Assembly: GCF_002632725.1 (NCBI RefSeq) | Contig: NZ_NJAI01000001.1 | Coordinates: forward strand, 186,001-250,000 | Source of the DNA: Xenorhabdus hominickii | GTDB taxonomy: Bacteria > Pseudomonadota > Gammaproteobacteria > Enterobacterales > Enterobacteriaceae | Direction: 5' to 3' | Length of the DNA stretch: 64,000 bases | In this document: positions 55,106-62,817 of the stretch, in pieces | Numbering within the stretch: position 1 is the stretch's first letter | How the letters are laid out: each line of letters starts with the position of its first letter | Translations under genes and position numbers: made by a program | The notes under the pieces: generated by a model | What the model saw: the letters and a program-made list of their open reading frames with translations, nothing else | Told to the model about the DNA's origin: nothing | Database searches by the model: none

Positions 55106-56197
55106 ATGAAACCAATAACGAATAATGACCACTTAAGCAGAATTAAGATAACAGGCTACAAATCTATCGCAGAATGTGATTTACCAATGGGAAGCCTGAA
55201 TGTCCTTATTGGGGCCAATGGCGCCGGAAAATCCAATTTCATCAGTTTCTTTCGTTTATCCTCCGTACTACTCGATCAGCGCTTACAATCCCTTGTTGGC
55301 AAAATGGGGGGACCCGACACGTTATTGCACTTTGGTCGTAAAAAAACCGAGTGTATGAGTGCCGCGCTTTCTTTTGGTCATAATGGTTATAAATTTGAGC
55401 TGGAACCCACTAATGATAACCGTATGATGTTCCGCCATGAATCACTCTTTGGCGACAGCAAGAGAGAGTATGATATTGGAGCCGGACATTTTGAATCTCA
55501 GGTCAATCAGCATCATGCGAATCTCGAAAATGACACCTTGCCGATCACACCTTGTTGGCGGGTATACCATTTTCATGACACGAGTGACAGTGCCAAAGTC
55601 AAACAAACCCACCGTATTAATGACAATGATTATCTGCGGGAAGATGGGGCTAATTTAGCGGCGTTTTTGTATCGCCTGCAAAAACACCATCAGCAGCATT
55701 ACACCCGCATTATCAAAACCATCCAGATGGTTGCCCCTTTTTTTGGTGATTTTTACCTGCGGCCTACGCCGGATAATGCCGACTATATTCAACTTGAATG
55801 GACAGAAAAAGAGCAGGATATTCCTTTTAAAGCCAGTGAATTATCTGATGGTACACTGCGTTTTATTTTATTAACAACGGTGCTGTTACAACCCGAAGAC
55901 TACATGCCCTACTCGATTATTATTGATGAACCTGAGCTCGGACTCCATCCTTATGCAATCAATGTACTGGCTGGTCTGATTAAAAATGCCAGTAATCAAC
56001 ACCAACTGATTATTTCTACTCAGTCGGTTGAGTTGGTTAATCAGTTTAATGCTGATGACCTGATTGTGGTCGACAAACAACAAGGCGCTTCCACTTTTAA
56101 GCGACTGGATAATGAAACGCTGTCCGAATGGCTTGAAGACTATAGCCTGGGTGAATTATGGAAGAAAAACTTACTCGGCGGGAGACCACAGCGATGA
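55106..56197 (+). CDS. AAA ATPase of a two-gene defence-like module
   Basis: A 363-residue SMC/OLD-like ATPase (AAA_21 type). It begins 'RIKITGYKSIAECDLPMGSL', with Walker A 'LIGANGAGKSNFISFF' (about residue 35), signature-like 'ELSDGTLRFILLTTVLL' (about 247) and Walker B 'SIIIDEPELGLHPYAI' (about 269), then the H-loop region 'QLIISTQSVELVNQ'. AAGG lies eight bases before the ATG. The DUF4276 gene overlaps its stop. ATPases of this kind pair with a nuclease-like partner in anti-phage systems and in RloA-type loci; the exact system is unnamed to my knowledge. Confidence 0.88.
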   Translation: MKPITNNDHLSRIKITGYKSIAECDLPMGSLNVLIGANGAGKSNFISFFRLSSVLLDQRLQSLVGKMGGPDTLLHFGRKKTECMSAALSFGHNGYKFELEPTNDNRMMFRHESLFGDSKREYDIGAGHFESQVNQHHANLENDTLPITPCWRVYHFHDTSDSAKVKQTHRINDNDYLREDGANLAAFLYRLQKHHQQHYTRIIKTIQMVAPFFGDFYLRPTPDNADYIQLEWTEKEQDIPFKASELSDGTLRFILLTTVLLQPEDYMPYSIIIDEPELGLHPYAINVLAGLIKNASNQHQLIISTQSVELVNQFNADDLIVVDKQQGASTFKRLDNETLSEWLEDYSLGELWKKNLLGGRPQR

Positions 56198-56847
56198 TCC
56201 GTATTCATGTTTTTGTAGAAGGACAGACGGAAGAAACGTTCGTTCGGGATGTACTGGCGCCTTATTTCTTCGCACAACAGATCTATCTGACTCCCATATT
56301 AGCTCAGACAAGTTCCAGCCAGAAAGGTGGGATCACGAGTTATGGCAAAGTAAAACACCAAATTACCCGCTTATGCCGACAAGATCCCGGGGCATTCGTC
56401 ACGACACTTATCGATTACTACGGTTTGCCTACCGATTTCCCTGACTATAATGCCCAACGGGATAATGCAGGCAACGAACGGGTCGTACAGTTGGAGCAGG
56501 CTTTTGCTCATGATATCGGACAGGCTAATTTTATTCCCAATCTGTTATTACATGAATTTGAAGCCTTACTGTTCTGCCAACCCGAAAAATTTGCTGACTG
56601 GCTTGATGACAATGCGCCGATTGCCGCACTACAGGCCATCAAAGATAAATTTGATACGCCTGAAGATATCAACAACAGCCCACAAACAGCGCCATCTAAA
56701 CGCATTTTGGCCATCATTCCCAATTATCATAAAACCTTACATGGCCCATTGATTGTCGGTGATATTGGCTTAGATACCATTCGTTCCCAATGCCCACATT
56801 TCAGTCAGTGGCTAAATAAGCTGACCACACTGATCGCTCGTATGTAA
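56194..56847 (+). CDS. DUF4276 protein, partner of the AAA ATPase
   Basis: A 217-residue protein from the ATG at 56194, overlapping the ATPase stop (ATGA) with GGGAGA eight bases upstream. Typical DUF4276 features are 'IRIHVFVEGQTEETFVRDVL' at the N-terminus, 'ALVTTLIDYYGLP'-like 'AFVTTLIDYYGLPTDF' and 'FIPNLLLHEFEALLFCQPEK'. The 'VEGQTE' start with 'DYYGLP' and 'HEFEALLF' is the acidic pattern of TOPRIM-like nucleases. With the ATPase it probably forms a sensor-effector pair. Confidence 0.85.
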   Translation: MIRIHVFVEGQTEETFVRDVLAPYFFAQQIYLTPILAQTSSSQKGGITSYGKVKHQITRLCRQDPGAFVTTLIDYYGLPTDFPDYNAQRDNAGNERVVQLEQAFAHDIGQANFIPNLLLHEFEALLFCQPEKFADWLDDNAPIAALQAIKDKFDTPEDINNSPQTAPSKRILAIIPNYHKTLHGPLIVGDIGLDTIRSQCPHFSQWLNKLTTLIARM

Positions 56848-56882
56848 ATAAACCACATAGTGTTACTCAAAAATAAGAATAG

Positions 56883-56900
56883 GCCCTGTGATAACAGGGC
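56883..56900. terminator. Terminator between the DUF4276 and ssb genes
   Basis: GCCCTGT-GATA-ACAGGGC is a perfect 7-bp hairpin between convergent genes. On the minus strand it is followed by a T-rich stretch, so it mainly ends the ssb operon. Confidence 0.65.
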
Positions 56901-56915
56901 AATAGGTTAAACCAC

Positions 56916-57428
56916 TCAGAACGGGATCTCATCCCACTCCATTTCCTCCGTTTTTTCCGGCAACGTTGAAAGCTGTGCCATTTGTGTTGGCGCACTGTCC
57001 TTTTTAGTTGGCTGAGAGGGCTGGGGCTTCTGAACGGGTTTCGGTGCACTCTGCTGCTTAGCCACTGGCTTTGCCTCACCACGGCTGCCCAGCATCTGCA
57101 TGGTGCCGTTCACATTGACTACCACTTCGGTTGAATAGCGATCCTGCCCTTGTTGGTCCTTCCACTTGCGAGTCTGCAACTGGCCTTCAATGTAGACCTG
57201 AGCCCCTTTTTGCAGATACTCCGCCGCAATTTCGGCTAATTTTCCGAAGATCACTACCCGGTGCCATTCGGTTTTCTCCCGGATGTCGCCGGTTTGTTTA
57301 TCCCGCCAACTGTCTGAAGTCGCCAGTGACAGCGTTGTCACCGTGCCGCCCGTTGGCAGGTAACGGATTTCCGGTTCTTGTCCCAGATGACCCACTAAAA
57401 TCACTTTGTTAATGCCGCGCGAAGACAT
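56916..57428 (-). CDS. ssb: Single-stranded DNA-binding protein
   Basis: A 170-residue SSB. The OB fold covers residues 1-110 ('[20 protein letters not shown]', '[20 protein letters not shown]', '[20 protein letters not shown]'). A flexible Pro/Gln/Lys-rich linker follows, then the acidic tip 'EMEWDEIPF' that binds partner proteins. I chose the ATG at 57428 after GAGAGGAAA; the longer frame adds unrelated residues. ICE-borne SSB protects the transferred strand. Confidence 0.95.
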   Translation of the reverse strand: MSSRGINKVILVGHLGQEPEIRYLPTGGTVTTLSLATSDSWRDKQTGDIREKTEWHRVVIFGKLAEIAAEYLQKGAQVYIEGQLQTRKWKDQQGQDRYSTEVVVNVNGTMQMLGSRGEAKPVAKQQSAPKPVQKPQPSQPTKKDSAPTQMAQLSTLPEKTEEMEWDEIPF

Positions 57429-57444
57429 GCTGATTTCCTCTCGG

Positions 57445-57654
57445 TTATGCTGACTGGCGTTGTGTCCAGCGCCCTTGTTGCAGCGCCAGCTCTGCCTGCT
57501 CACGGCTGGCAAAATATTCGGTTGATTCACGGGAGCACGGAACGCCCGCCTCCATGGTGCCGATATAAAATCCCGCACGGCTTTGTAACACAGCTAACGG
57601 TAACTGTTTATGGCAGTATTGCAGTGCCAGAACACCAATCGGGGCAATATTCAT
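57445..57654 (-). CDS. Small ICE hypothetical protein
   Basis: A 69-residue protein from the ATG at 57654 (AGGAAGCAGAG upstream); a longer frame from 57765 overlaps the DUF3577 gene and lacks a binding site. It shows '[20 protein letters not shown]' and '[20 protein letters not shown]'. Genes like this often sit between DUF3577 and ssb in this ICE class; function unknown. Confidence 0.65.
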   Translation of the reverse strand: MNIAPIGVLALQYCHKQLPLAVLQSRAGFYIGTMEAGVPCSRESTEYFASREQAELALQQGRWTQRQSA

Positions 57655-57730
57655 CTCTGCTTCCTGTTGTCTTTGAGAATAAAAGAACTGCCCTGAAATA
57701 TCAGGGCAAGTCAGTGGGGTAAAAGGAATA

Positions 57731-58195
57731 TCAGAATGAATTTTCTGCATATTCAGTTTGCGCAACGCCGTTCTGGGGAGGAGCCGAATCAGACTGTTCA
57801 GCCTGATAGACTTTGTCCTGACCGATTTTGATCCAGTCCACTTTAATCAGGCGGGCTTTCAGGCTGACACGCTGTTCGCCGGCATGATCACCGCGTTTCA
57901 GGGTGAAAATATCAGTGGACGGGTTACTTAATGTGAAGCCCAGCAACACTTTCTTATCCTCATCCACCGATTTCTGGCAACGACCGATCAGACTGGTCGC
58001 TTCCTTACCAACCACGGTGATATCAAAACGGACATAGACCGGGTTATCACCCGGGCCATTTAATGCATTGATCACACAGCTCAGGAACGTGCCGCTGGCG
58101 GTGCTGACATGGCGGATATTATTCAGATAACCCAGTCCTTTAATATTCAGGTTGAAATAGTCGTTTTTGGTTAAGGTTGTGGTGTTCTCAGACAT
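57731..58195 (-). CDS. DUF3577 family (STY4534-type) ICE protein
   Basis: A 154-residue protein from the ATG at 58195 (GGAGAACATC upstream). It shows 'FNLNIKGLGYLNNIRHVSTA', 'FLSCVINALNGPGDNPVYVR', 'FDITVVGKEA' and 'LKARLIKVDWIKIGQDKVYQ', the family pattern. It is always encoded by MPF-G ICEs next to ssb and topB, and is presumed to act in replication or DNA processing. Its leader carries a STAXI-like RNA. Confidence 0.85.
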   Translation of the reverse strand: MSENTTTLTKNDYFNLNIKGLGYLNNIRHVSTASGTFLSCVINALNGPGDNPVYVRFDITVVGKEATSLIGRCQKSVDEDKKVLLGFTLSNPSTDIFTLKRGDHAGEQRVSLKARLIKVDWIKIGQDKVYQAEQSDSAPPQNGVAQTEYAENSF

Positions 58196-58507
58196 ACGAT
58201 GTTCTCCATGGAAGTAAAAATACAATGTGACGGAGAAAACCCGACTCCCTGACGGGAATGGTTTTCCCCGCCGGGCGTCAGGCATAGACGTTGCTGACGT
58301 GCTGATAAAGAATATGAACCTTCATTGCCGTTGAACCGACAATATCTGCTTCCAAAGGGGGGCAGATGTACCGCGTTGAGGCACTCCCTTTCAGGCTACG
58401 GGAATTTTACAGCCACCCAAAGGCGATCGTTGCAGGCTCACCGATCATTTAAGAAACAGGGTGATTCTTAAAGCATCCCGTCCACACGTCAATCAACAAC
58501 CAAATCG
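58196..58507. other. Leader of the DUF3577-ssb operon
   Basis: About 310 bases between the broken topB and DUF3577 genes with no gene. It contains the second STAXI-like RNA (58341-58430). Confidence 0.6.
58341..58430 (-). ncRNA. STAXI-like structured RNA, copy 2
   Basis: Close match to 19512-19597 ('GCAGATGTACCGC', 'GCACTCCCTTTCAGGCTACG', 'GGGAATTTT'). In the minus-strand RNA AUCUGC pairs with GCAGAU around a loop CCCCCCUUUGGAA, and AAGGG from the conserved block can pair with CCCUU in that loop. The different bases used for this second pairing in the two copies suggest covariation. It precedes the DUF3577-ssb operon and follows topB, which fits the published STAXI context. Confidence 0.62.
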
Positions 58508-60495
58508 TCAGACTTTTTGATTTGCCCGCCTGACCTTGCGCGATTGGGTAACCGCTTTGTCATTCAGCATTCCTTTACAGCCCAGGTAGTTCACGCAGCC
58601 CCAGAACGGCGAGGTTTTTCCCTGCCGCTGCCGCATCCGGCTGCCACAGTTCGGGCAGTCCGGGGTTTTCGGTAACGTCAGATGTAGCGACTGGGCCTTG
58701 CCGCGTTCGACTAAATGCAACAGCCACTGCGCCTGTTTCTGCATAAAAACAGCCAACGACGTTTTACCCTGCGCAATATCCTCCAGCGACTGCTCCCATA
58801 ACGCCGTCATGCCCGGACTGGTCAGGACCTCCGGCAACCCGGCAATCAGTTCGCGTGCCAGTGGTGTTGACTGAATCGCTTTCTTTTTCCGCTCAATCAG
58901 CCGGCGTTTAAACAAGGTGTCCAGAATGCCGGCACGGGTCGCCTCCGTGCCTAGTCCGGCATTCTCACGCAAGACCTGCTTTAATTGCGGATCACTGACC
59001 AGACTGGCCGCATTTTTCATCGCGGCAATCAGAGTACCTTCAGTAAATGGGGCCGGCGGTTTGGTGTGCAGCGGCTAAATGCTGGCTTCAATAATCTGGC
59101 AGAGCTCGCCCTGATGAAAGCACGGGAGCCGGGGATCAACGTCTGACTTTTCCTGATTTTCAGTAAACAGTGCTTTCCAGCCCGTGGTCACATTGACCCG
59201 CCCTTTCGCCCGGAAGCGTTGCCCGCCGATATCCAGTGTCACTTCAGTCACATCCGTTTCCTGCGGGGGCAGAAACTGAGCCAGATAATGCTGACGAATA
59301 AGCTGATAAACCTGTAACTCGTCGGTCGTTAACCGGGTGAGATCAAAAGCGTGACGGGTGGGGATAATGGCATGGTGGGCCGTGATTTTTTGTCATTCCA
59401 GACCCGGGAAACCTGTTGTTTGTCCAGTTGGTTGATAATATCAGCTATCGCCGGATCGGTTCGTGCCAGTGCGGTCAATACCACCGGAATATCTACCTGC
59501 ATGGACACAGGCAGATACCCGCAATCCGTACGTGGATAGGTCGTGGCTTTATGGGTTTCATACAGGGACTGAGCAATCGTCAGCACCTGACTGGCGCCCA
59601 TCCCCCAGAGACGGGATGCCGTCTGCTGCAACGTGCCCAAATCAAAGCAGAGAGGTGGCGGAGTTTTCTCCCGTTTTTTGCTGACGGTCATCACTGTAGC
59701 CTGTGTGGCCTGCTGACAACTCTGTTGCACGGCCTGTGCCACGGTCTCCCGGATACAGCGGTTTTCTTCATCGCCATCCTCGGCGGCAGGCAGCCATTTC
59801 GCCTGAAAGCGGATAGTGTCTTTTTCCAGTGTCGCCACCACCTGCCAGTAGGATTTCGGCACAAAATTCGCAATGTCCTTATCCCGGCTCACCACCAGTG
59901 CCAGTGTCGGGGTCTGAACCCGTCCGATGGATAAGACCTCCCCGAACCCCAGGGCCTGCGCTTTCAGGGTATACAAACGGGTCAGGTTGATGCCCGTTAA
60001 CCAGTCGGCTCTCGCCCGCCCCAGCCCGGCCTGATAAAGTGCTTCCGTCTGTTCCCCCGGCAAAATGGCCGACAGTGCCTGCCGGATGCTGGTTTCATCC
60101 AGTGCCGACAGCCACAACCGCCGGACTGCACCCGTGAAATGGCAATATTCCAATAACTCACGGGCAATCATTTCCCCTTCCCGATCGGCATCGGTGGCAA
60201 TAATCACCTCATCAGCCTGTTTTAACAGGTGTTCGATGACAGCAAACTGCCCCGCCGTGGCTTCCTTCACCGACCATTGCCATTGCACGGGCAGCACCGG
60301 CAATACCTCCATCCGCCACGGCGGGCCGAATTGTTCACCATACTGTTCAGGTGCCGCCACCTCCAGCAAATGCCCGATGGCCCAGGTGACAATGATACGG
60401 GCACTGAAGAGAAATCCCTGTCCGCGCTGTTTAACTCCCAGAACGCGGGCAATATCTTTCGCCTGAGAGGGCTTTTCACATAAATAAAGCTGCAT
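58508..60495 (-). pseudogene. topB: DNA topoisomerase III, broken by a frameshift and an amber codon
   Basis: A type IA topoisomerase in two pieces. N-terminal half: Toprim 'MQLYLCEKPSQAKDIARVLG' and 'IIATDADREGEMIARELLEY', and the catalytic Tyr in 'TTYPRTDCGYLP' (about residue 319). The frame breaks at 'RVWNDKK' in an A6 run near 59387-59392; one more A would restore 'NDKKITAHHAIIP'. The shifted frame then runs on with 'TRHAFDLTRLTTDELQVYQL' until TAG at 59075-59077 ('EASI*PLHTKPP'). The last part has 'FTEGTLIAAMKNAASL' and a zinc-binding tail 'CPNCGSRMRQRQ'. So two separate lesions are needed to explain it. The enzyme would decatenate single strands during ICE transfer or replication. Confidence 0.87.
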
Positions 60496-60509
60496 CTTTT
60501 TCCCCTCCG

Positions 60510-61229
60510 TTAATCGTGTGCGGTGGAACGTAACGGGGAGGCGAACGCGGAACGCTGCTTGCCTGACAGAATATCGGGATGCGGTTCGCCCAGCACTTTA
60601 ATGGCATCCAGCCCGGCCGGGGTTTTCTCTGCAATATCCTGCCGGGTGACCGCCAGTGAACGGTAAGAGCGCACCAGGCCGTAAATCTGGCGGATGGCTC
60701 GGCTGCCGTTGTGCAGAAAGGCATCCCGCTCCGCGCGTGAAATCAGCCCATAATGAAAAGCCTGAAACGTTTTCATCGCGATCTGGTCGTAACCAACCAG
60801 CAGCCAGACACAGCGATAGCCTAATGGCGAGTGACTGTAGACGCCGATATTCAGAGGTTCGACAGAGGAAACGGCGGATAGGGTAATCTGCTTTGGCACC
60901 GCATTCAGGATATCCTGCAAAATCACAAGGCTCTGTTGGAGACTGGCGGACGCGGCTTCCAGTTTCTGCTCCAGCTTCACCAGCCAGGTATCGGCATACG
61001 GATTATCGGCAGCGGCATCCACACTGATATGACCAGCCCGTTTGATCACCTGCGGCATCCCCAGGATCTCCGTCACCGGATGTGTCTTACTGATCTCTTC
61101 CCGTCGACGCCCTGCCCACAGCCGGATGGCATAGTGGGTATGCAGTTCAATCGTTAATGAAGAGGTTAAGACACCAGCACGCTGCGGCGGCCGGGATGCG
61201 GTTTTTTCTTCTGCATCAGACATACACAA
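60510..61229 (-). CDS. ICE protein, PFL_4669 family (TIGR03761)
   Basis: A 239-residue soluble protein. It shows 'TIELHTHYAIRLWAGRRREE', 'VEPLNIGVYSHSPLGYRCVW', 'LVGYDQIAMKTFQAFHYGLI' and 'RAIRQIYGLVRSYRSLAVTR', the family signature. It is an accessory protein of the ICE replication/transfer module upstream of topB. Start may be one or two codons internal ('MSDAEEK'). Confidence 0.87.
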   Translation of the reverse strand: MCMSDAEEKTASRPPQRAGVLTSSLTIELHTHYAIRLWAGRRREEISKTHPVTEILGMPQVIKRAGHISVDAAADNPYADTWLVKLEQKLEAASASLQQSLVILQDILNAVPKQITLSAVSSVEPLNIGVYSHSPLGYRCVWLLVGYDQIAMKTFQAFHYGLISRAERDAFLHNGSRAIRQIYGLVRSYRSLAVTRQDIAEKTPAGLDAIKVLGEPHPDILSGKQRSAFASPLRSTAHD

Positions 61230-61342
61230 AAACTCCTGTTTAGCCTTGATAAGTCAGTCAAACTATCAGGGCAAAGGAGGTTGTGACTCAATGGATAACC
61301 AGTTATGGGACAAGAAGAAAAGTCGGCAGAATTAACCTGACG

Positions 61343-61388
61343 TTAAAAATTGATCATTTTTAAATCACTGCTGGCAGTGCCAGCAGTG
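61343..61388. repeat. Two adjacent palindromes at the ICE/ars junction
   Basis: TTAAAAAT-TGATC-ATTTTTAA (61343-61363) and CACTGCTGGC-AGT-GCCAGCAGTG arms (61366-61388) are perfect. They lie between the PFL_4669 gene and the serine-recombinase fragment and could be regulatory sites, a terminator or a res-type recombination site. Confidence 0.6.
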
Positions 61389-61444
61389 TATGATATTTAT
61401 ACAACAGAAAGGCAAAAGTCCCAGAACAAAGATTGAATCTCTGA

Positions 61445-61620
61445 ATGTACCGGATTGTTGCTGTTTGCCATCAAAAGGAGATAGCTATTCAGTCTCCGGA
61501 AAATAGCCTAAACACCGAAGGAAAAATGGCGATTCAGAGCATCGTAGTTGTCGCTGAGGCTGAGCGTGAACGCATTCTTGAGCGTACCAATAACGGCTGC
61601 CCTAAATCTCCTGCTGATTC
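61445..61620 (+). pseudogene. Serine recombinase (resolvase) fragment
   Basis: A short frame that reads 'SLNTEGKMAIQSIVVVAEAE' followed by 'RERILERTNNG', the E-helix pattern of Tn3-type resolvases/invertases. Only about 40 residues survive; the catalytic Ser and DNA-binding HTH are missing. It is adjacent and convergent to arsH. It is a relic of the transposon that brought the arsenic genes. Confidence 0.65.
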
Positions 61621-62324
61621 ACTCTGGCTGAAAGCTGTGCTGCACTTTCTTTGCGTTCACTGTAACGATCAGCAAGATAATCACTGTTACCCCGGATAAG
61701 CAAAGTGAACTTCATCATTTCCTCCATAACATCCACAATACGGTCGTAATAGGAAGAAGGTTTCATTCGTCCTGTATCATCAAATTGCTGCCATGCTTTG
61801 GCGATGGATGATTGATTCGGAATGGTAAACATACGCATCCAACGCCCCAGAATACGCATTTGGTTGAGTGCATTGAAGGATTGTAAGCCGCCACTGACCT
61901 GCATAATTGCGAGTGTTTTCCCCTGTGAAGGCCGTATCGCCCCTTCAGAGAGGGGTATCCAGTCTATCTGCGCTTTCATAATCCCCGTCATAGCACCGTG
62001 GCGTTCGGGAGAACACCATACCATCCCCTCTGCCCAGCGTACCCATTCTCTAAGTTCCTGCACTTTAGGATGGGTGTCTGGTGCATCGTCAGGCAACGGC
62101 AATCCTGAGGGATCGAATATATGTATCTCTGCCCCCATCGCCTCCAGCAAACGAGCCGCTTCTTCTGTTGCCAGTCGGCTATATGAACGCTCTCGTACTG
62201 AGCCATAGAGCATCAGAATTTTTGGTGGATGATTAAGTTGATTCGCATTAAACCATTGCTCTGAAATTTCCGTATCAAATATTTCTGGTTTAATATTGTC
62301 TAGCTCATTTTTAAATATTTTCAT
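61602..62324 (-). CDS. arsH: Arsenical resistance protein ArsH
   Basis: A 240-residue NADPH-dependent FMN reductase-like protein of usual length. It shows '[20 protein letters not shown]' (about residues 36-55), '[20 protein letters not shown]' and '[20 protein letters not shown]'. ArsH oxidises trivalent organoarsenicals using flavin. It ends in TAG, here a normal terminator. Six bases after arsC, so one operon. Confidence 0.93.
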   Translation of the reverse strand: MKIFKNELDNIKPEIFDTEISEQWFNANQLNHPPKILMLYGSVRERSYSRLATEEAARLLEAMGAEIHIFDPSGLPLPDDAPDTHPKVQELREWVRWAEGMVWCSPERHGAMTGIMKAQIDWIPLSEGAIRPSQGKTLAIMQVSGGLQSFNALNQMRILGRWMRMFTIPNQSSIAKAWQQFDDTGRMKPSSYYDRIVDVMEEMMKFTLLIRGNSDYLADRYSERKESAAQLSARVNQQEI

Positions 62325-62330
62325 TGTTCC

Positions 62331-62765
62331 TCACGGGCATTCTGCTATTCGACAACCCTGCTCATCAATAATTTTTTCACCGTCTTCTTTAATGAATGTG
62401 CCTTTCTGTGGTTTCGGTAAAATATCCAATACAACTTCAAACGGACGGTACAGTCGGGTATGTGTTGGTGTGATAACGATCGACCGGTTAATCAGGATAG
62501 GATTCGTTAGCATAGTATCAATCAACTGATCATCGCTGAATTTATCTTCGATCAGACTCTGTTCTTCATACGGTTCGACATTTTTGCGTAACAGTGCACG
62601 AGGAGTCATGCTCATATCTGCCATCAGTCTGATCAGAATCTCACGGGAAGGCGGGGTTTCTAGGTACAAAATGACTTCAGGTTCAACGCCACTGTTACGG
62701 ATCAGTCCCAGTGTATTGCGCGAAGTGTCACAGGTCGGATTATGATAAATAGTGATATCTGTCAT
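62331..62765 (-). CDS. arsC: Arsenate reductase ArsC (glutaredoxin type)
   Basis: A 144-residue reductase. Catalytic Cys12 in 'ITIYHNPTCDTSRNTLGLIR'; conserved arginines include 'LINRSIVITPTHTRLYRP'. It reduces arsenate to arsenite, which ArsB exports. Between arsB and arsH in one operon. Confidence 0.95.
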   Translation of the reverse strand: MTDITIYHNPTCDTSRNTLGLIRNSGVEPEVILYLETPPSREILIRLMADMSMTPRALLRKNVEPYEEQSLIEDKFSDDQLIDTMLTNPILINRSIVITPTHTRLYRPFEVVLDILPKPQKGTFIKEDGEKIIDEQGCRIAECP

Positions 62766-62817
62766 TATTCATTCTCTTTCTGTTTATCCGGTGATCCAGT
62801 CCATAATTAAAGGTTTA

